This document shows, in pieces, positions 49,542 to 61,057 of a stretch of DNA of 64,000 nt. The stretch lies in the NCBI RefSeq assembly GCF_024228315.1, contig NZ_CP100454.1, positions 3,286,001 to 3,350,000 of the forward strand, read 5' to 3'. The position numbers and the translations under genes are program-made. Positions within the stretch are counted from its first letter, which is position 1, and each line of letters begins with the position of its first letter. The stretch comes from Halomarina pelagica. Its GTDB lineage: Archaea; Halobacteriota; Halobacteria; Halobacteriales; Haloarculaceae. The notes beneath the pieces are model-generated. The model did no database searches, had not been told where the DNA came from, and saw nothing but the letters and a program-made list of their open reading frames with translations.

Positions 49542-50645
49542 TCAGACGACGTCCATCTCAGAGAGCCGTTCGGGGAGGTAGGTGTCGGTGACGAAGTCGA
49601 GCCCGCGGGAGGCCAGCGCCTGCTGTTCCGCCTTCTTCCCGATGTCGAGCTGGAGTTCGATCTGCTCGGTCCAGTACTCCGACTGGAAGCGGGGGTCCTC
49701 GAGTTCCGACTGGAGGGCGTTCACGTCCGAGTCGCTGAGGGGGTCCGTCGGGAGGTCGTAACTGACGATGTCGGACGGCTGGATGCCGACGAACTGCGCC
49801 TGGGGGGTGGCGAGGCGCTCCGAGAGGTGCGCGGACTTGATCGACCCGTAGGCCACCGAGCCGTAGATGCGGTAGGACCACGGGTCGCCGTCGGTGAACA
49901 CCACCACGGGCAGGTCGAGTTCGTCGCGCAGTCGCTTGGTGATGCGTCGGGTCGCGCGGGCGGGCTGGCCCTTCAGGTGGACGATGATGACGTTGTAGTC
50001 CGTGTCGAAGCCGTTCTCGACCAGCCGATCGCGCATCCCGCCGGTCTCGACGCACAGCACGAAGTCGGCGTCGTGATCGAGGAACTCGATGGTGTCGGGG
50101 TTGTTCGGGATCTGGTAGCCCCCCTCGCCGACGTCCTCCTGGCAGTGGATCTCGCGCTCGCCGCGGCGGGTCTGCTCGCGGAGGAAGAGCGGTCCCATCA
50201 GGGTCGCGCCGGACTCCTCCGGGCGCATGTTGAAGTCCTCGCGGGTGACGTGCGAGACGATCTCCAGGTCCTCGACGAGCTGGTTCGACTCGTCCTGGTC
50301 GCTGAACTGCGCGGCGTCTGCGTCCCACGACTCGCTCAGGTAGTACAGCTCACGCAGGGTCGAGGAGCGTCCCTCCTCGAGCTGGTTCGAGAGGAAGTCG
50401 ATGACGTAGACGGCCTTCAGGAGCTTCTGCGCGCCGCCGACGGAGTTCGCCGAGCGCGTGGAGTGGCGGTCGCCGTAGACCCACACGCCCTGCTCCTCGT
50501 CGTACTCGATGTTCGACTTCGTGCGCGTCGGGATGCGCATCTCGGGGACCTCGCCCGCCGCGAACTGGTCGTAGAACGCCGCGGCGAGGTCGATCAGTCG
50601 TTCGCGCGCTTCGTCGTTCTTCGGGTTGGGTGTATCTGTGCTCAT
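49542..50645 (-). CDS. top6A: DNA topoisomerase VI subunit A
   Basis: 367 residues. The Spo11/Top6A 5Y-CAP domain holds [12 protein letters not shown] with the catalytic tyrosine at 101-102 (second of the Tyr pair by analogy with Spo11). The Toprim domain follows: [11 protein letters not shown] and [20 protein letters not shown] (Glu and Asp-x-Asp metal ligands). It is the cleavage subunit of the type IIB topoisomerase that relaxes and decatenates DNA. It lies 3 bases downstream of top6B (stop codon of B to ATG of A) and is co-transcribed with it. Confidence 0.96.
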   Translation of the reverse strand: MSTDTPNPKNDEARERLIDLAAAFYDQFAAGEVPEMRIPTRTKSNIEYDEEQGVWVYGDRHSTRSANSVGGAQKLLKAVYVIDFLSNQLEEGRSSTLRELYYLSESWDADAAQFSDQDESNQLVEDLEIVSHVTREDFNMRPEESGATLMGPLFLREQTRRGEREIHCQEDVGEGGYQIPNNPDTIEFLDHDADFVLCVETGGMRDRLVENGFDTDYNVIIVHLKGQPARATRRITKRLRDELDLPVVVFTDGDPWSYRIYGSVAYGSIKSAHLSERLATPQAQFVGIQPSDIVSYDLPTDPLSDSDVNALQSELEDPRFQSEYWTEQIELQLDIGKKAEQQALASRGLDFVTDTYLPERLSEMDVV

Positions 50646-50648
50646 GGG

Positions 50649-53036
50649 TTACGCGTTGATGGTGAGTTTCGTCTGCTCGACGCCCTCGACGGTGATGTCG
50701 AACGACGCCTCTCCGTCCACGTCGTACTCGATGACTGCCCGCTCGCCGCTCGGGACGGTCGGACTCCACTTGACGAACCACTCGCCGTCCATCTCGACGA
50801 CGGTGGCGTCCTCGAGGTCGCCCGGGTCGGCGCTGACGATGTCGGTCACGTCGAGTCGCTCGTTCGTATCGGAGAAGTTGTGCACGACCACGCGCACGCG
50901 GCCGTCCTCGACCCGACGCTCGACGAGGACGTTGTTCATGATCCGCGCCAGCGAGTCCTCGATCGCGAGCGGTTCGCGTTCGGTGACGGCCGAGAGCTTC
51001 TCGGCCATCCGCGGGAGGATCTCCGCGATGACGTCCTGCTTGCGGCGGCGGCGCTCCATCGACCGGCGCTTGTTCAGGTAGCGCTTGAGGTCGCGGGCGG
51101 CCTCGCGGAGGGCGAGTTCGATCTCGTCCTCGATGGCCGGGACGCTCGCCACGGCGTCCTTCGACTCGCTCGTGAAGGGCACGTTCGTCGAGGCGACGTG
51201 GACCATCAGGACGGCCGGGCCGTTCGGCATGCCGCTCCCCCCGGGCTGGTCGAGGCCGTAGTTGCGCCAGTTGATCCGCTTCACGACGCCCGTGATGGCG
51301 CAGGCACCCTGCTGGTAGACGAGCGGGACGCGGTTGGCGAAGCGCAACACCTTCGTCCGCCCGTCGGCCGGGATATCGCCGCCGTAGGCGATGCCCGCCT
51401 CGACGATGAACGGGTCGCCGCTGTGGACCTCCGCGTCGCGGGTCGCCGCCGCGTAGAAGTCGGCGTCGAACTCCTTGCGCAGGCCCTCCTCCAGCAGTCC
51501 CGCGGTGATCGGCGCGAGGCAGTCGGTCGGCGGCGCGAGGATGTCGGTGGCGCGCATCGCCTCCAGGAGGTCGCTCGCGGCGTCGCGATCGTCCGCCACC
51601 TGGCTCACCTTCGGCACCTCGTCGGGGACGGTCCGACAGACCCCCCAGATCGCCTCGACGACGTTCTCGCGGGCCGTCTCGCCGAAGCTCACGTCCTCGC
51701 GCTCCCTGGCGCGGTCGGCGGCGCGGTCGACCCGCGCCGCGAGCGTCGCGCGGGTGACGCGGTCGCGCGCGTCCTCGTCGGTGGCGAACGTCGTCGCGAT
51801 GCGCCGCGCGAGGGCGGAGACGGCCGCGTCGTCCTTCCGGCTGGTCGTGACCTCGTCGACGAGGCGGTGGAGGTCGGCCTCGCGGTCGGCGGTAATCGCC
51901 TCCCACGCGGCCTCGACCGCCCGCTCCCGGACGGTGTCGCCGAAGGTGGTCCCCGTCTCCTCGGCGGCGCGATCGGCGGCGTTCCCCACGACGGCGACGA
52001 GTTCGTGGTGGGAGAGACGCGTGCGCTCGGTCACGACGTCGGCGATCGCCCCGGCGAACGCCTCGGTCGCCTCCGCGCCCTTGCCGTTGACGGCCTCGGC
52101 GACGGCGGCCTCGACGTCCGGTTCCTCGTGGGCCTCCGGCGGCCGCCAGCTCATCTCGCGGCCGAAGTGCTGGTCGCGGAAGCTCTCGAGCAGGCTGTCT
52201 GCCGTCTTCTGGCCGACGCGCGTGAACTCCGACTGGAAGAACCCCGACAGCGAGTAGGAGTCGGTCCGCCCGAGCATCTTGATGAGGGTCCCGAGTTCGA
52301 CGCCGTGAGGGTGGGGGCGGATCTCCTCGGTCCGGGCGGGGAGCTGGTCGGTCGCGCGCTCGAACTTCAGGTGCTCGCTCGGCTCGCGGAACTCGATGCG
52401 GGCGTGGGGGTTGACGATCGCCGTGTTCTCGACGTAGTCGTGGAGCTGCCCCCGGGCGCGCATGTTCGCCTCCATCTCCAGTTCGATGCGCGTCCCGTGG
52501 GGGCGCTCCCAGGAGGTCGTGGATTCGACTGCGATCTCCGGTTCGTTCTCGTCCGTGTCGATGATCAGCTCGAAGTACTGCGCCTCCGCGTCGCCCTGCG
52601 TTCGGGAGGTGATCTTCGCAGGCTTGCCGCTCGTCAGCTGCGAGTAGAGCACCGCGGCCGAGATTCCGATGCCCTGTTGTCCGCGGTTCTGCTCGCGTAC
52701 GTGGAACCGCGAGCCGTACAGCAGTTTCCCGAACACCTTGGGGATCTGTTCGCGGGTGATGCCGGGACCGTTGTCCTCGATGACGAGCCGGTAGTAGTCG
52801 CCGGCCTCCGCGATCTCGACGTAGATGTCGGGGAGGATGTCTGCCTCCTCCGTGGCGTCGAGGGCGTTGTCGACGGCCTCCTTGACGGCGGTGACGAGCG
52901 CACGCGCCCCGCTGTCGAAGCCGAGCATGTGCTTGTTCTTCTCGAAGAACTCGGCGATGGAGATGGCTCGCTGGCCCTTCGCCAGTTCCTCGGCGACGTT
53001 ACCGCCGCCACCGAGTTCCGACTGGTATGACGTCAT
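50649..53036 (-). CDS. top6B: DNA topoisomerase VI subunit B
   Basis: 795 residues. The GHKL ATPase domain shows [16 protein letters not shown] (about residues 49-64), [15 protein letters not shown] and [10 protein letters not shown]; the H2TH and transducer domains follow. About 200 residues (roughly 300-500) form a haloarchaeal insertion with two similar blocks, one near residues 352-377 ([12 protein letters not shown]) and one near 438-463 ([12 protein letters not shown]). The C-terminus ends with an immunoglobulin-like region [19 protein letters not shown]. It works as A2B2. A TATA box CTTAAAAC (53063-53070, minus) implies a leaderless transcript. Confidence 0.96.
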   Translation of the reverse strand: MTSYQSELGGGGNVAEELAKGQRAISIAEFFEKNKHMLGFDSGARALVTAVKEAVDNALDATEEADILPDIYVEIAEAGDYYRLVIEDNGPGITREQIPKVFGKLLYGSRFHVREQNRGQQGIGISAAVLYSQLTSGKPAKITSRTQGDAEAQYFELIIDTDENEPEIAVESTTSWERPHGTRIELEMEANMRARGQLHDYVENTAIVNPHARIEFREPSEHLKFERATDQLPARTEEIRPHPHGVELGTLIKMLGRTDSYSLSGFFQSEFTRVGQKTADSLLESFRDQHFGREMSWRPPEAHEEPDVEAAVAEAVNGKGAEATEAFAGAIADVVTERTRLSHHELVAVVGNAADRAAEETGTTFGDTVRERAVEAAWEAITADREADLHRLVDEVTTSRKDDAAVSALARRIATTFATDEDARDRVTRATLAARVDRAADRAREREDVSFGETARENVVEAIWGVCRTVPDEVPKVSQVADDRDAASDLLEAMRATDILAPPTDCLAPITAGLLEEGLRKEFDADFYAAATRDAEVHSGDPFIVEAGIAYGGDIPADGRTKVLRFANRVPLVYQQGACAITGVVKRINWRNYGLDQPGGSGMPNGPAVLMVHVASTNVPFTSESKDAVASVPAIEDEIELALREAARDLKRYLNKRRSMERRRRKQDVIAEILPRMAEKLSAVTEREPLAIEDSLARIMNNVLVERRVEDGRVRVVVHNFSDTNERLDVTDIVSADPGDLEDATVVEMDGEWFVKWSPTVPSGERAVIEYDVDGEASFDITVEGVEQTKLTINA

Positions 53037-53060
53037 TCCTGTTCCCTCTTTGTGAAGCCC

Positions 53061-55121
<2,061 letters not shown>

Positions 55122-55138
55122 CGGGACGAGACACGACA

Positions 55139-55210
55139 ATGGACGCGATTACCACCGAGACAGAGACAGGTATGGGACGGATCGAAGCGACGCCGGGGGT
55201 GCGCCGATGA
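55139..55210 (+). CDS. 23-residue ORF between gyrB and gyrA, coupled to gyrA
   Basis: ATG at 55139, TGA at 55208-55210, translation [20 protein letters not shown] followed by three residues (VRR). The stop overlaps the gyrA ATG by 4 bases (ATGA), so translation of the two could be coupled. It starts 17 bases after gyrB. The threonine/glutamate-rich peptide matches nothing I know. It may be a leader that sets gyrA output. Confidence 0.45.
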   Translation: MDAITTETETGMGRIEATPGVRR

Positions 55211-57714
55211 GCGCCGACCTCCCGGGCGAGGAGCCGCCGGCCGCGGATCGGGTGAGCGCCGTCCGCGTCGAGGAGGAGATGGAGCAGTCGTACATCGACT
55301 ACGCGATGAGCGTCATCGTCGGTCGCGCGCTGCCCGACGCTCGCGACGGGCTGAAACCCGTCCAGCGGCGCATCCTCTACGCGATGCACGAGGAGGGGAT
55401 CTCCTCGAACGCGGGCCACCGCAAGGCCTCGAACATCGTCGGGGACACGATGGGGAGCTACCACCCCCACGGCGACCAGTCGATCTACGACGCGCTCGCC
55501 CGCATGGCCCAGGAGTTCTCGCTCCGCTACCCGCTCGTCGACGGCCAGGGGAACTTCGGGAGCGTCGACGGCGACCCGCCGGCCGCCATGCGCTACACGG
55601 AGGCGCGGATGGCACCCCTCGCGGAGGAGATGCTCCGCGACATCGAGAAGGACACCGTCGACTTCGAGTCGAACTACGACGACCGCCTGCAGGAGCCGGT
55701 GGTCCTCCCGGCGGCGGTGCCGAACCTCCTGCTCAACGGCGCGTCGGGGATCGCCGTCGGGATGTCCACGAACATCCCGCCGCACAACCTCGGCGAGGTG
55801 ATCGACGGCGTCGTCCACCTCATCGACAACCCCGACTGCACGGTGAGCGACCTCATGGAGTTCGTGCAGGGGCCGGACTTCCCGACGGGGGCGAATATCG
55901 TCGGCCGACAAGGCATCTACGACGCCTATCAGACCGGCCGCGGGAAGCTCCGCGTGCGCGCCGAACTGGAGGTCGACGAGGAGGAGGGCCGGATCGTCGT
56001 CACGGAACTCCCCTACCAGGAGAACAAGGCCCGGCGCATCGAGCGCATCGCGAACGACGTCAACAGCGGCCGCATCGAGGGTATCAGCGACCTGCGGGAC
56101 GAGTCCGACCGCGAGGGGATCCGCGTCGTGATCGAGCTGAAGCGCGGCGCGAACGCCGACGTGGTGAGAAACCAGCTGCTCGAACACCACCTCGAACGGA
56201 CGTTCGGCGTCATCTCGTTGGCGCTGGTCGACGGCCAGCCCCGTGTGCTGAACCTGAAGCAGTTGCTGGAGGAGTACCTGAAGCACCGTCGGGAGGTCGT
56301 CCGCCGGCGCAGCGAGCACCTGCTCGCGGAGGCTGAGGACCGCGCGCACATCCTCGAGGGTCGCCTGAAGGCCCTCGAACACGTCGACGAGGTGGTCGGC
56401 CTGGTGCGAAACGCGGAGGACCGCGACGGCGCGAAGGCCGCCCTGCGCGAGGCGTTCGAGTTCTCGAAGGCGCAGGCGGAGCACATCGTCCGGATGCAGC
56501 TCGGGAGCCTCACCTCGATGGAGGCGGCCGAGTTGCGCGAGGAGTACGAGGATGTCACTGCCGAGATCGAGCGCCTCGAGACCATCCTCGGCGACGAGTC
56601 CGAACTGCTCGGCGTCATCGAGGAGGAACTGCTCGAGGTGAAGGCGAAGTACGACGACGACCGGCGCACCGCGATCGTCGAGGACACCGGGAGCGTCACC
56701 GACGAGGACCTCATCCCCGAGGAGGAGATGGTCGTCGTGCTCACCGAGGACGACTACGTGAAGCGGATGCCCCTCTCCTCGTTCGACCCGCAGCACCGCG
56801 GCGGGAAGGGCATCATCGGCACCCGGCTGAAGGACGGCGACCGGGTGAGCACCGTCTTCCAGGCGAGCACGCACGACTACCTCCTCTGTTTCACCAGCGC
56901 GGGGCAGGTCTACCAGCTGAAGACCTACGAACTGCCCGAGATGGGTCGCACCGCCCGCGGTCGGTCGGCGGTCAACGTCCTCTCGCTCGACCGCGACGAG
57001 CGGGTGACGGCCATCGTCAACACCGACGACTTCGACGAGGACGAGTTCCTCACGATGGTCACCCGCGGCGGCTACATCAAGCGGACGCCGGTCGGCGAGT
57101 TCGACAACATCCTCTCGACGGGCATCCGCGCCGTCTCGCTCGAGGCGGGCGACGAACTCGTCGACGTGGCGGTCACCGACGGCGAGTCCGACGTGATCGT
57201 CGGCACGGAGGGCGGGATGGTCATCCGCTTCGACGAGACGGAGGCGCGGGCGATGGGCCGCACCGCGCGCGGCGTCAACGCCATCAAACTGACCGACCGG
57301 AACGTCGGGAGCGAGAACCTCGCCGACCGACGCGACTGGGAGGGCGACGCCGTCGTCGGCCTCGTCTGCGCGACGGAGGCCGACGACCGCGACCTGCTGA
57401 CGGTGACCTGGCACGGGTACGGCAAGCGCACGCCGCTCTCGGCGTACCGCAGGCAGTCCCGGTACGGCAAGGGGCTCATCGACATCAAGACGAACGCGCG
57501 GAACGGCCACGTCGTCGCGCTGAAGACCGTGAGCGAGGACGACGACCTCGTCATCATGAGCGAGGGCGGGCAGATCATGCGGACGCACGCCCGAGAGGTG
57601 TCCGAGCAGGGCCGGAACACGATGGGGGTGCGGGTGATGCGCCTCGACGACCGCGACTGGGTCGCGAGCGTCGACGTGTTCGACGCATCGACCCGCGCCG
57701 ACGCCTCCGAGTGA
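55207..57714 (+). CDS. gyrA: DNA gyrase subunit A
   Basis: 835 residues ([34 protein letters not shown]). The winged-helix and tower domains carry [21 protein letters not shown] and the catalytic tyrosine at residue 130 in [10 protein letters not shown]. The region matching E. coli 80-87 reads HGDQSIYD: the position of Ser83 is Gln91, while Asp87 is Asp95. The C-terminal beta-propeller has six repeats with GXXG loops and the GyrA-box-like QHRGGKG segment. It wraps DNA for supercoiling with GyrB. A fluoroquinolone effect of Gln91 is inference. Confidence 0.97.
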   Translation: MSADLPGEEPPAADRVSAVRVEEEMEQSYIDYAMSVIVGRALPDARDGLKPVQRRILYAMHEEGISSNAGHRKASNIVGDTMGSYHPHGDQSIYDALARMAQEFSLRYPLVDGQGNFGSVDGDPPAAMRYTEARMAPLAEEMLRDIEKDTVDFESNYDDRLQEPVVLPAAVPNLLLNGASGIAVGMSTNIPPHNLGEVIDGVVHLIDNPDCTVSDLMEFVQGPDFPTGANIVGRQGIYDAYQTGRGKLRVRAELEVDEEEGRIVVTELPYQENKARRIERIANDVNSGRIEGISDLRDESDREGIRVVIELKRGANADVVRNQLLEHHLERTFGVISLALVDGQPRVLNLKQLLEEYLKHRREVVRRRSEHLLAEAEDRAHILEGRLKALEHVDEVVGLVRNAEDRDGAKAALREAFEFSKAQAEHIVRMQLGSLTSMEAAELREEYEDVTAEIERLETILGDESELLGVIEEELLEVKAKYDDDRRTAIVEDTGSVTDEDLIPEEEMVVVLTEDDYVKRMPLSSFDPQHRGGKGIIGTRLKDGDRVSTVFQASTHDYLLCFTSAGQVYQLKTYELPEMGRTARGRSAVNVLSLDRDERVTAIVNTDDFDEDEFLTMVTRGGYIKRTPVGEFDNILSTGIRAVSLEAGDELVDVAVTDGESDVIVGTEGGMVIRFDETEARAMGRTARGVNAIKLTDRNVGSENLADRRDWEGDAVVGLVCATEADDRDLLTVTWHGYGKRTPLSAYRRQSRYGKGLIDIKTNARNGHVVALKTVSEDDDLVIMSEGGQIMRTHAREVSEQGRNTMGVRVMRLDDRDWVASVDVFDASTRADASE

Positions 57715-57803
57715 GTGGGGGCCGCTGACGCCCGGGAGAGGCGAGCGTCGAAATCGCCCCGCGGCGTTACGTTCATGGCCCCCGACGGCCAACCACACGA
57801 TAG

Positions 57804-58262
57804 ATGAGGCGAGATTACTTCACCCTCGACGTCGACCCCGGCTCCGAGGAGGGCGCGAAGCCGGTGGTCGACATCGAGTTCATCGGTCCCGAGGGACAGT
57901 TCGAGGACCGTCTGATCGACGAGTCGGGCGCGACGCTCGGTTCGAAGCAGATCGACGTCTCCTATCGGCTCCGGGAGTCGGAGATGGTCCCCGAAGCGAT
58001 CGGCGTCTTCGCCATGACAAATCGCATCACCGGCGACTACGTCTTCGAGGTGAACGTCGACGGCGGGACGGTCCTCGATCTCGTGCACGCCGCCCGCGAG
58101 TACGGGAAGGCGGCAGACATCGACGACGGCCGGTATCAGATCGCGATCTCGACCGGCGACCGACAGCTCGTCAGCTACGACAAGTCGACGTTCCTCGTCT
58201 ACGACCTCGACGGCGAACTCCTCCGCCAGCACAGCCTCATCCCCAGCGGCGTCGAACTCTGA
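57804..58262 (+). CDS. DUF5793 family protein
   Basis: 152 residues starting MRRDYFTLDVDPGSEEGAKPVVDIEF. The C-terminal YDKSTFLVYDLDGELLRQHSLIPSGVEL (about residues 125-152) is the hallmark of the haloarchaeal DUF5793 family, and the middle shows FAMTNRITGDYVFEVN and AAREYGKA. Function unknown. Located after gyrA in many haloarchaea. Confidence 0.85.
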   Translation: MRRDYFTLDVDPGSEEGAKPVVDIEFIGPEGQFEDRLIDESGATLGSKQIDVSYRLRESEMVPEAIGVFAMTNRITGDYVFEVNVDGGTVLDLVHAAREYGKAADIDDGRYQIAISTGDRQLVSYDKSTFLVYDLDGELLRQHSLIPSGVEL

Positions 58263-58377
58263 GAGCGCCTGCGCCTTTTTCGCGGGAGTTCCCTCTCCTC
58301 CCCGGGGCCGCTCGCCTCCCCGTTGCGGCCGGAGGAAGACGGTACCTGATAAGTACCTCCCGTGCGGCCGTACGTCC

Positions 58378-59745
58378 ATGGAACTGTTCGGAACCGCGGG
58401 GATCCGCGGCGACGTCCGCGATCGGGTGACCCCCGAACTCGCGCTCGCGGTGGGGCGCGCGGTCGGCCGGGAGGCGGACGAACTCGTCGTCGGGCGCGAC
58501 GGCCGCGAGACGGGGGCCGCGCTGGCCGCCGCGGTCGAGGCCGGAGCCGAGAGCGCCGGGGCGACGGTCCGCCGGGCGGGGCGGGTGCCGACCCCGGCGC
58601 TCGCGTTCGCCGCGCGGGGCCGCCACGGCGTGCAGGTGACCGCGAGCCACAACCCGCCGACGGACAACGGACTGAAGCTGTTCGTCGACGGCGAGGAGTA
58701 CGACGGCGAGGGGGAGGCGCGCATCGAGGCGCGCGTCGGGGCGAGCGACGGTCCCGTCCCGTGGGACGAGTGGGGCGACGGCGGGAGCGTCGCCCCCCTG
58801 CCGGACTACCGCGAGGCGGTCGTCGCGTACGCCCGCGAGCGCGGCCCCGCGCTCGACGGTCTGACGATCGTCGTCGACTGTGGAAACGGGATGGCCGCGC
58901 TCGCGACACCGCAGGTGCTCCGCGCGCTCGGGGCGCACGTCGTCGCGCTCAACGCGAACGTCGACGGTCACTTCCCGGGCCGGCCGAGCAAGCCGACGCC
59001 GGAGACGCTGACCGACCTCCGGCGGTTCGTCGCCGACCGCCCGGCCCCGGTCCTCGGCCTCGCCCACGACGGGGACGCGGACCGCATCGTCGTCGTCGGG
59101 CGCGACGGCGAGGTGGTCCACGAGGACACCGTCCTCGCGATCCTCGCCGAGCACTACGTCCGCGCGAGCGACGCGGCCGACCCGGTCGTCGTCACGACGC
59201 CGAACGCCTCCGGACGGATCGACGAGCGCGTCGCCGACGCGGGCGGCCGCACCGAGCGGGTGAAACTCGGCGCGCTCCACGAGGGCATCGCGGCCGCGCG
59301 CGCCGCGGGCGGCGACGTCGTCTTCGCGGGCGAACCGTGGAAGCACGTCCACACCGCGTTCGGCCCGTGGATCGACGGCGTCGCGAGCGCCGCGGTGCTA
59401 TCGACGCTCGTCGCCGACGCGGCGGCGGCCGACCTGACGGGGGGGCTCGCCGCGCTCCGCGACCCCGTCACCGAGCGGCCGTACCGGAAGGTGAGCGTCC
59501 GGTGCCCCGACGAGCGCAAGGCGGGCGCGATGCGGCTGCTGGAGGCGCGCCTGCCGACGGCGTTCCCCGAGGCGGCCGTCGAGACGGAGTACGGCGTTCG
59601 CCTCGACTTCGGCGGCGCGTGGACGCTCGTCCGCCCGAGCGGCACCGAACCCTACGTCCGGGTCTACGCCGAGAGCGAGGACGTGGACGCGCTCGTCGAT
59701 CGGGTCGTCGACGCCGTCGAGGGGGCCGTCGCCGACGCCGGGTGA
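58378..59745 (+). CDS. glmM: Phosphohexomutase, phosphoglucosamine mutase (GlmM) type
   Basis: 455 residues (MELFGTAGIRGDVRDRVTPELALAVGRA). The phosphoserine loop is TASHNPPTDNGLK (Ser90), the metal loop DGDADR (about 231-236), the sugar-binding GEPWKHVHTAF-like region and the phosphate-binding RPSGTEPYVRVYAES at the C-terminus. It probably interconverts glucosamine 1- and 6-phosphate, or mannose/glucose phosphates; archaeal members are hard to separate by sequence. No sugar gene is adjacent. Confidence 0.9.
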   Translation: MELFGTAGIRGDVRDRVTPELALAVGRAVGREADELVVGRDGRETGAALAAAVEAGAESAGATVRRAGRVPTPALAFAARGRHGVQVTASHNPPTDNGLKLFVDGEEYDGEGEARIEARVGASDGPVPWDEWGDGGSVAPLPDYREAVVAYARERGPALDGLTIVVDCGNGMAALATPQVLRALGAHVVALNANVDGHFPGRPSKPTPETLTDLRRFVADRPAPVLGLAHDGDADRIVVVGRDGEVVHEDTVLAILAEHYVRASDAADPVVVTTPNASGRIDERVADAGGRTERVKLGALHEGIAAARAAGGDVVFAGEPWKHVHTAFGPWIDGVASAAVLSTLVADAAAADLTGGLAALRDPVTERPYRKVSVRCPDERKAGAMRLLEARLPTAFPEAAVETEYGVRLDFGGAWTLVRPSGTEPYVRVYAESEDVDALVDRVVDAVEGAVADAG

Positions 59746-59846
59746 GTCGACGACGCGCCGGACCCGCGTCGTCGGAATGAATTCATACACCTATCTCGGA
59801 AATAATGACGCGTGTGACGACGCGGCAGGGCGAACGGTGAAACGAT

Positions 59847-59856
59847 GTACTTATTC
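59847..59856 (+). promoter_or_regulatory. TATA box of the BMP operon
   Basis: GTACTTATTC about 38 bases before the ATG at 59894. The in-frame GTG at 59882 would be leaderless. The element lies in the 148-base gap after glmM. Confidence 0.5.
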
Positions 59857-59893
59857 GGGATCCGTCACGGTTTCTTGGTAGGTGTCTATAGCC

Positions 59894-61018
59894 ATGGAGA
59901 GGCGTGATTTCCTCAAGGGTGCGGGTATCGTTACGGCGGCCGGTCTCGCCGGCTGTACCGGCGGGCCGACCGAGGGCGGCTCCGGAGACGGCGACGGCGG
60001 CGGAAACGGGAGCGGCAACGGTTCCAACGGGACCGGCGGCGGCTCCGCGGAGGCCGCGGCGCAGATCGCGATGGTGTACGCGACCGGCGGTCTCGGCGAC
60101 GGGTCGTTCAACGACCAGGCCCAGCAGGGCGTCATCGAGGCGAAGAAGAAGCTGAACGTCGCGTACGAGGAGGGCGAACCGAGCAGCGAGTCGGACTTCT
60201 CGACGTTCCAGCGGCAGTACGCCCAGTCGACGAGCCCCGACTTCGACCTCGTCTGCTGCATCGGCTACCTCCAGACGGACGCGCTGAAGAACACCGCGCC
60301 GGAGTTCCCCGACCAGAAGTTCATGATCGTCGACAGCGTGGTCGACGCGAAGAACGTCGCGAGCTACGTCTTCAAGGAGCAGGACGGCTCGTACCTCGCG
60401 GGGCAACTCGCCGGTCTCCTCACCACGACGGACTTCTCGGCGGGCGCGGGGAAGACGAACGGCGACGCGAAGGTCGGCTTCGTCGGCGGCGTCGAGGGGT
60501 CGCTCATCGGTCGCTTCGAGGCCGGGTACGAGGCGGGCGTGAAGGCGGCCAACCCCGACGTCGAGGTGCTCTCGAACTACGTCGGCAGCTTCAACGACCC
60601 CACCGGCGGCAAGGAGACCGCCCTCTCCCAGTACAACCAGGGCGCGGACATCATCTACCACGCCTCCGGCAACACCGGGACGGGGGTCTTCCAGGCCGCC
60701 CAGGAGCAGGGGCGGTTCGCCATCGGCGTCGACCGCGACCAGTCGGTCACGAAGGAGAACTTCGCCGACGTCATCCTGGCGAGCATGGTCAAGCGCGTCG
60801 ACACGGCCGTCTTCACCTCGATCGAGGCCGTCGTGAACGGCGAGTTCGAGGGCGGGCAGACGACGACGCTCGGCCTGAAGGACGACGGGGTCGAACTCGT
60901 CTACGGACAGCAACTCGGGGGGTCCATCTCGGGCGAGGTCAAGTCCCGGATCCAGACCGCCCAGGAGAAGATCATCGACGGGACGATCACGGTCCCAACC
61001 GACCCCTCGAAGGTCTAA
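59894..61018 (+). CDS. BMP-family ABC transporter substrate-binding lipoprotein
   Basis: 374 residues from the ATG at 59894 (MERRDFLKGAGIVTAAGLAGC); GTG 59882 would add 4. It has a Tat signal (RRDFLK) and lipobox LAGC, then a Gly/Ser/Asp/Asn-rich linker (residues ~25-55) and the BMP domain: MVYATGGLGDGSFNDQAQQGV, KFMIVDSVV, KVGFVGGVEGSLIGRFEAGYEAGV, DIIYHASGNTGTGVFQAA, AIGVDRDQS. PnrA/BmpA relatives bind purine nucleosides. It is the first gene of an operon with ATPase and permease. Confidence 0.93.
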   Translation: MERRDFLKGAGIVTAAGLAGCTGGPTEGGSGDGDGGGNGSGNGSNGTGGGSAEAAAQIAMVYATGGLGDGSFNDQAQQGVIEAKKKLNVAYEEGEPSSESDFSTFQRQYAQSTSPDFDLVCCIGYLQTDALKNTAPEFPDQKFMIVDSVVDAKNVASYVFKEQDGSYLAGQLAGLLTTTDFSAGAGKTNGDAKVGFVGGVEGSLIGRFEAGYEAGVKAANPDVEVLSNYVGSFNDPTGGKETALSQYNQGADIIYHASGNTGTGVFQAAQEQGRFAIGVDRDQSVTKENFADVILASMVKRVDTAVFTSIEAVVNGEFEGGQTTTLGLKDDGVELVYGQQLGGSISGEVKSRIQTAQEKIIDGTITVPTDPSKV

Positions 61019-61057
61019 CGACGATCCGATGCGACATCGAACCCACACCCCCGTACG

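Noticed and set aside
49827-53030. A 1067-codon open frame on the plus strand opposite top6B and top6A
   Set aside because: It is antisense to two conserved genes. Its translation is rich in Asp/Arg/Val/Leu without motifs, the known shadow of high-GC coding DNA.
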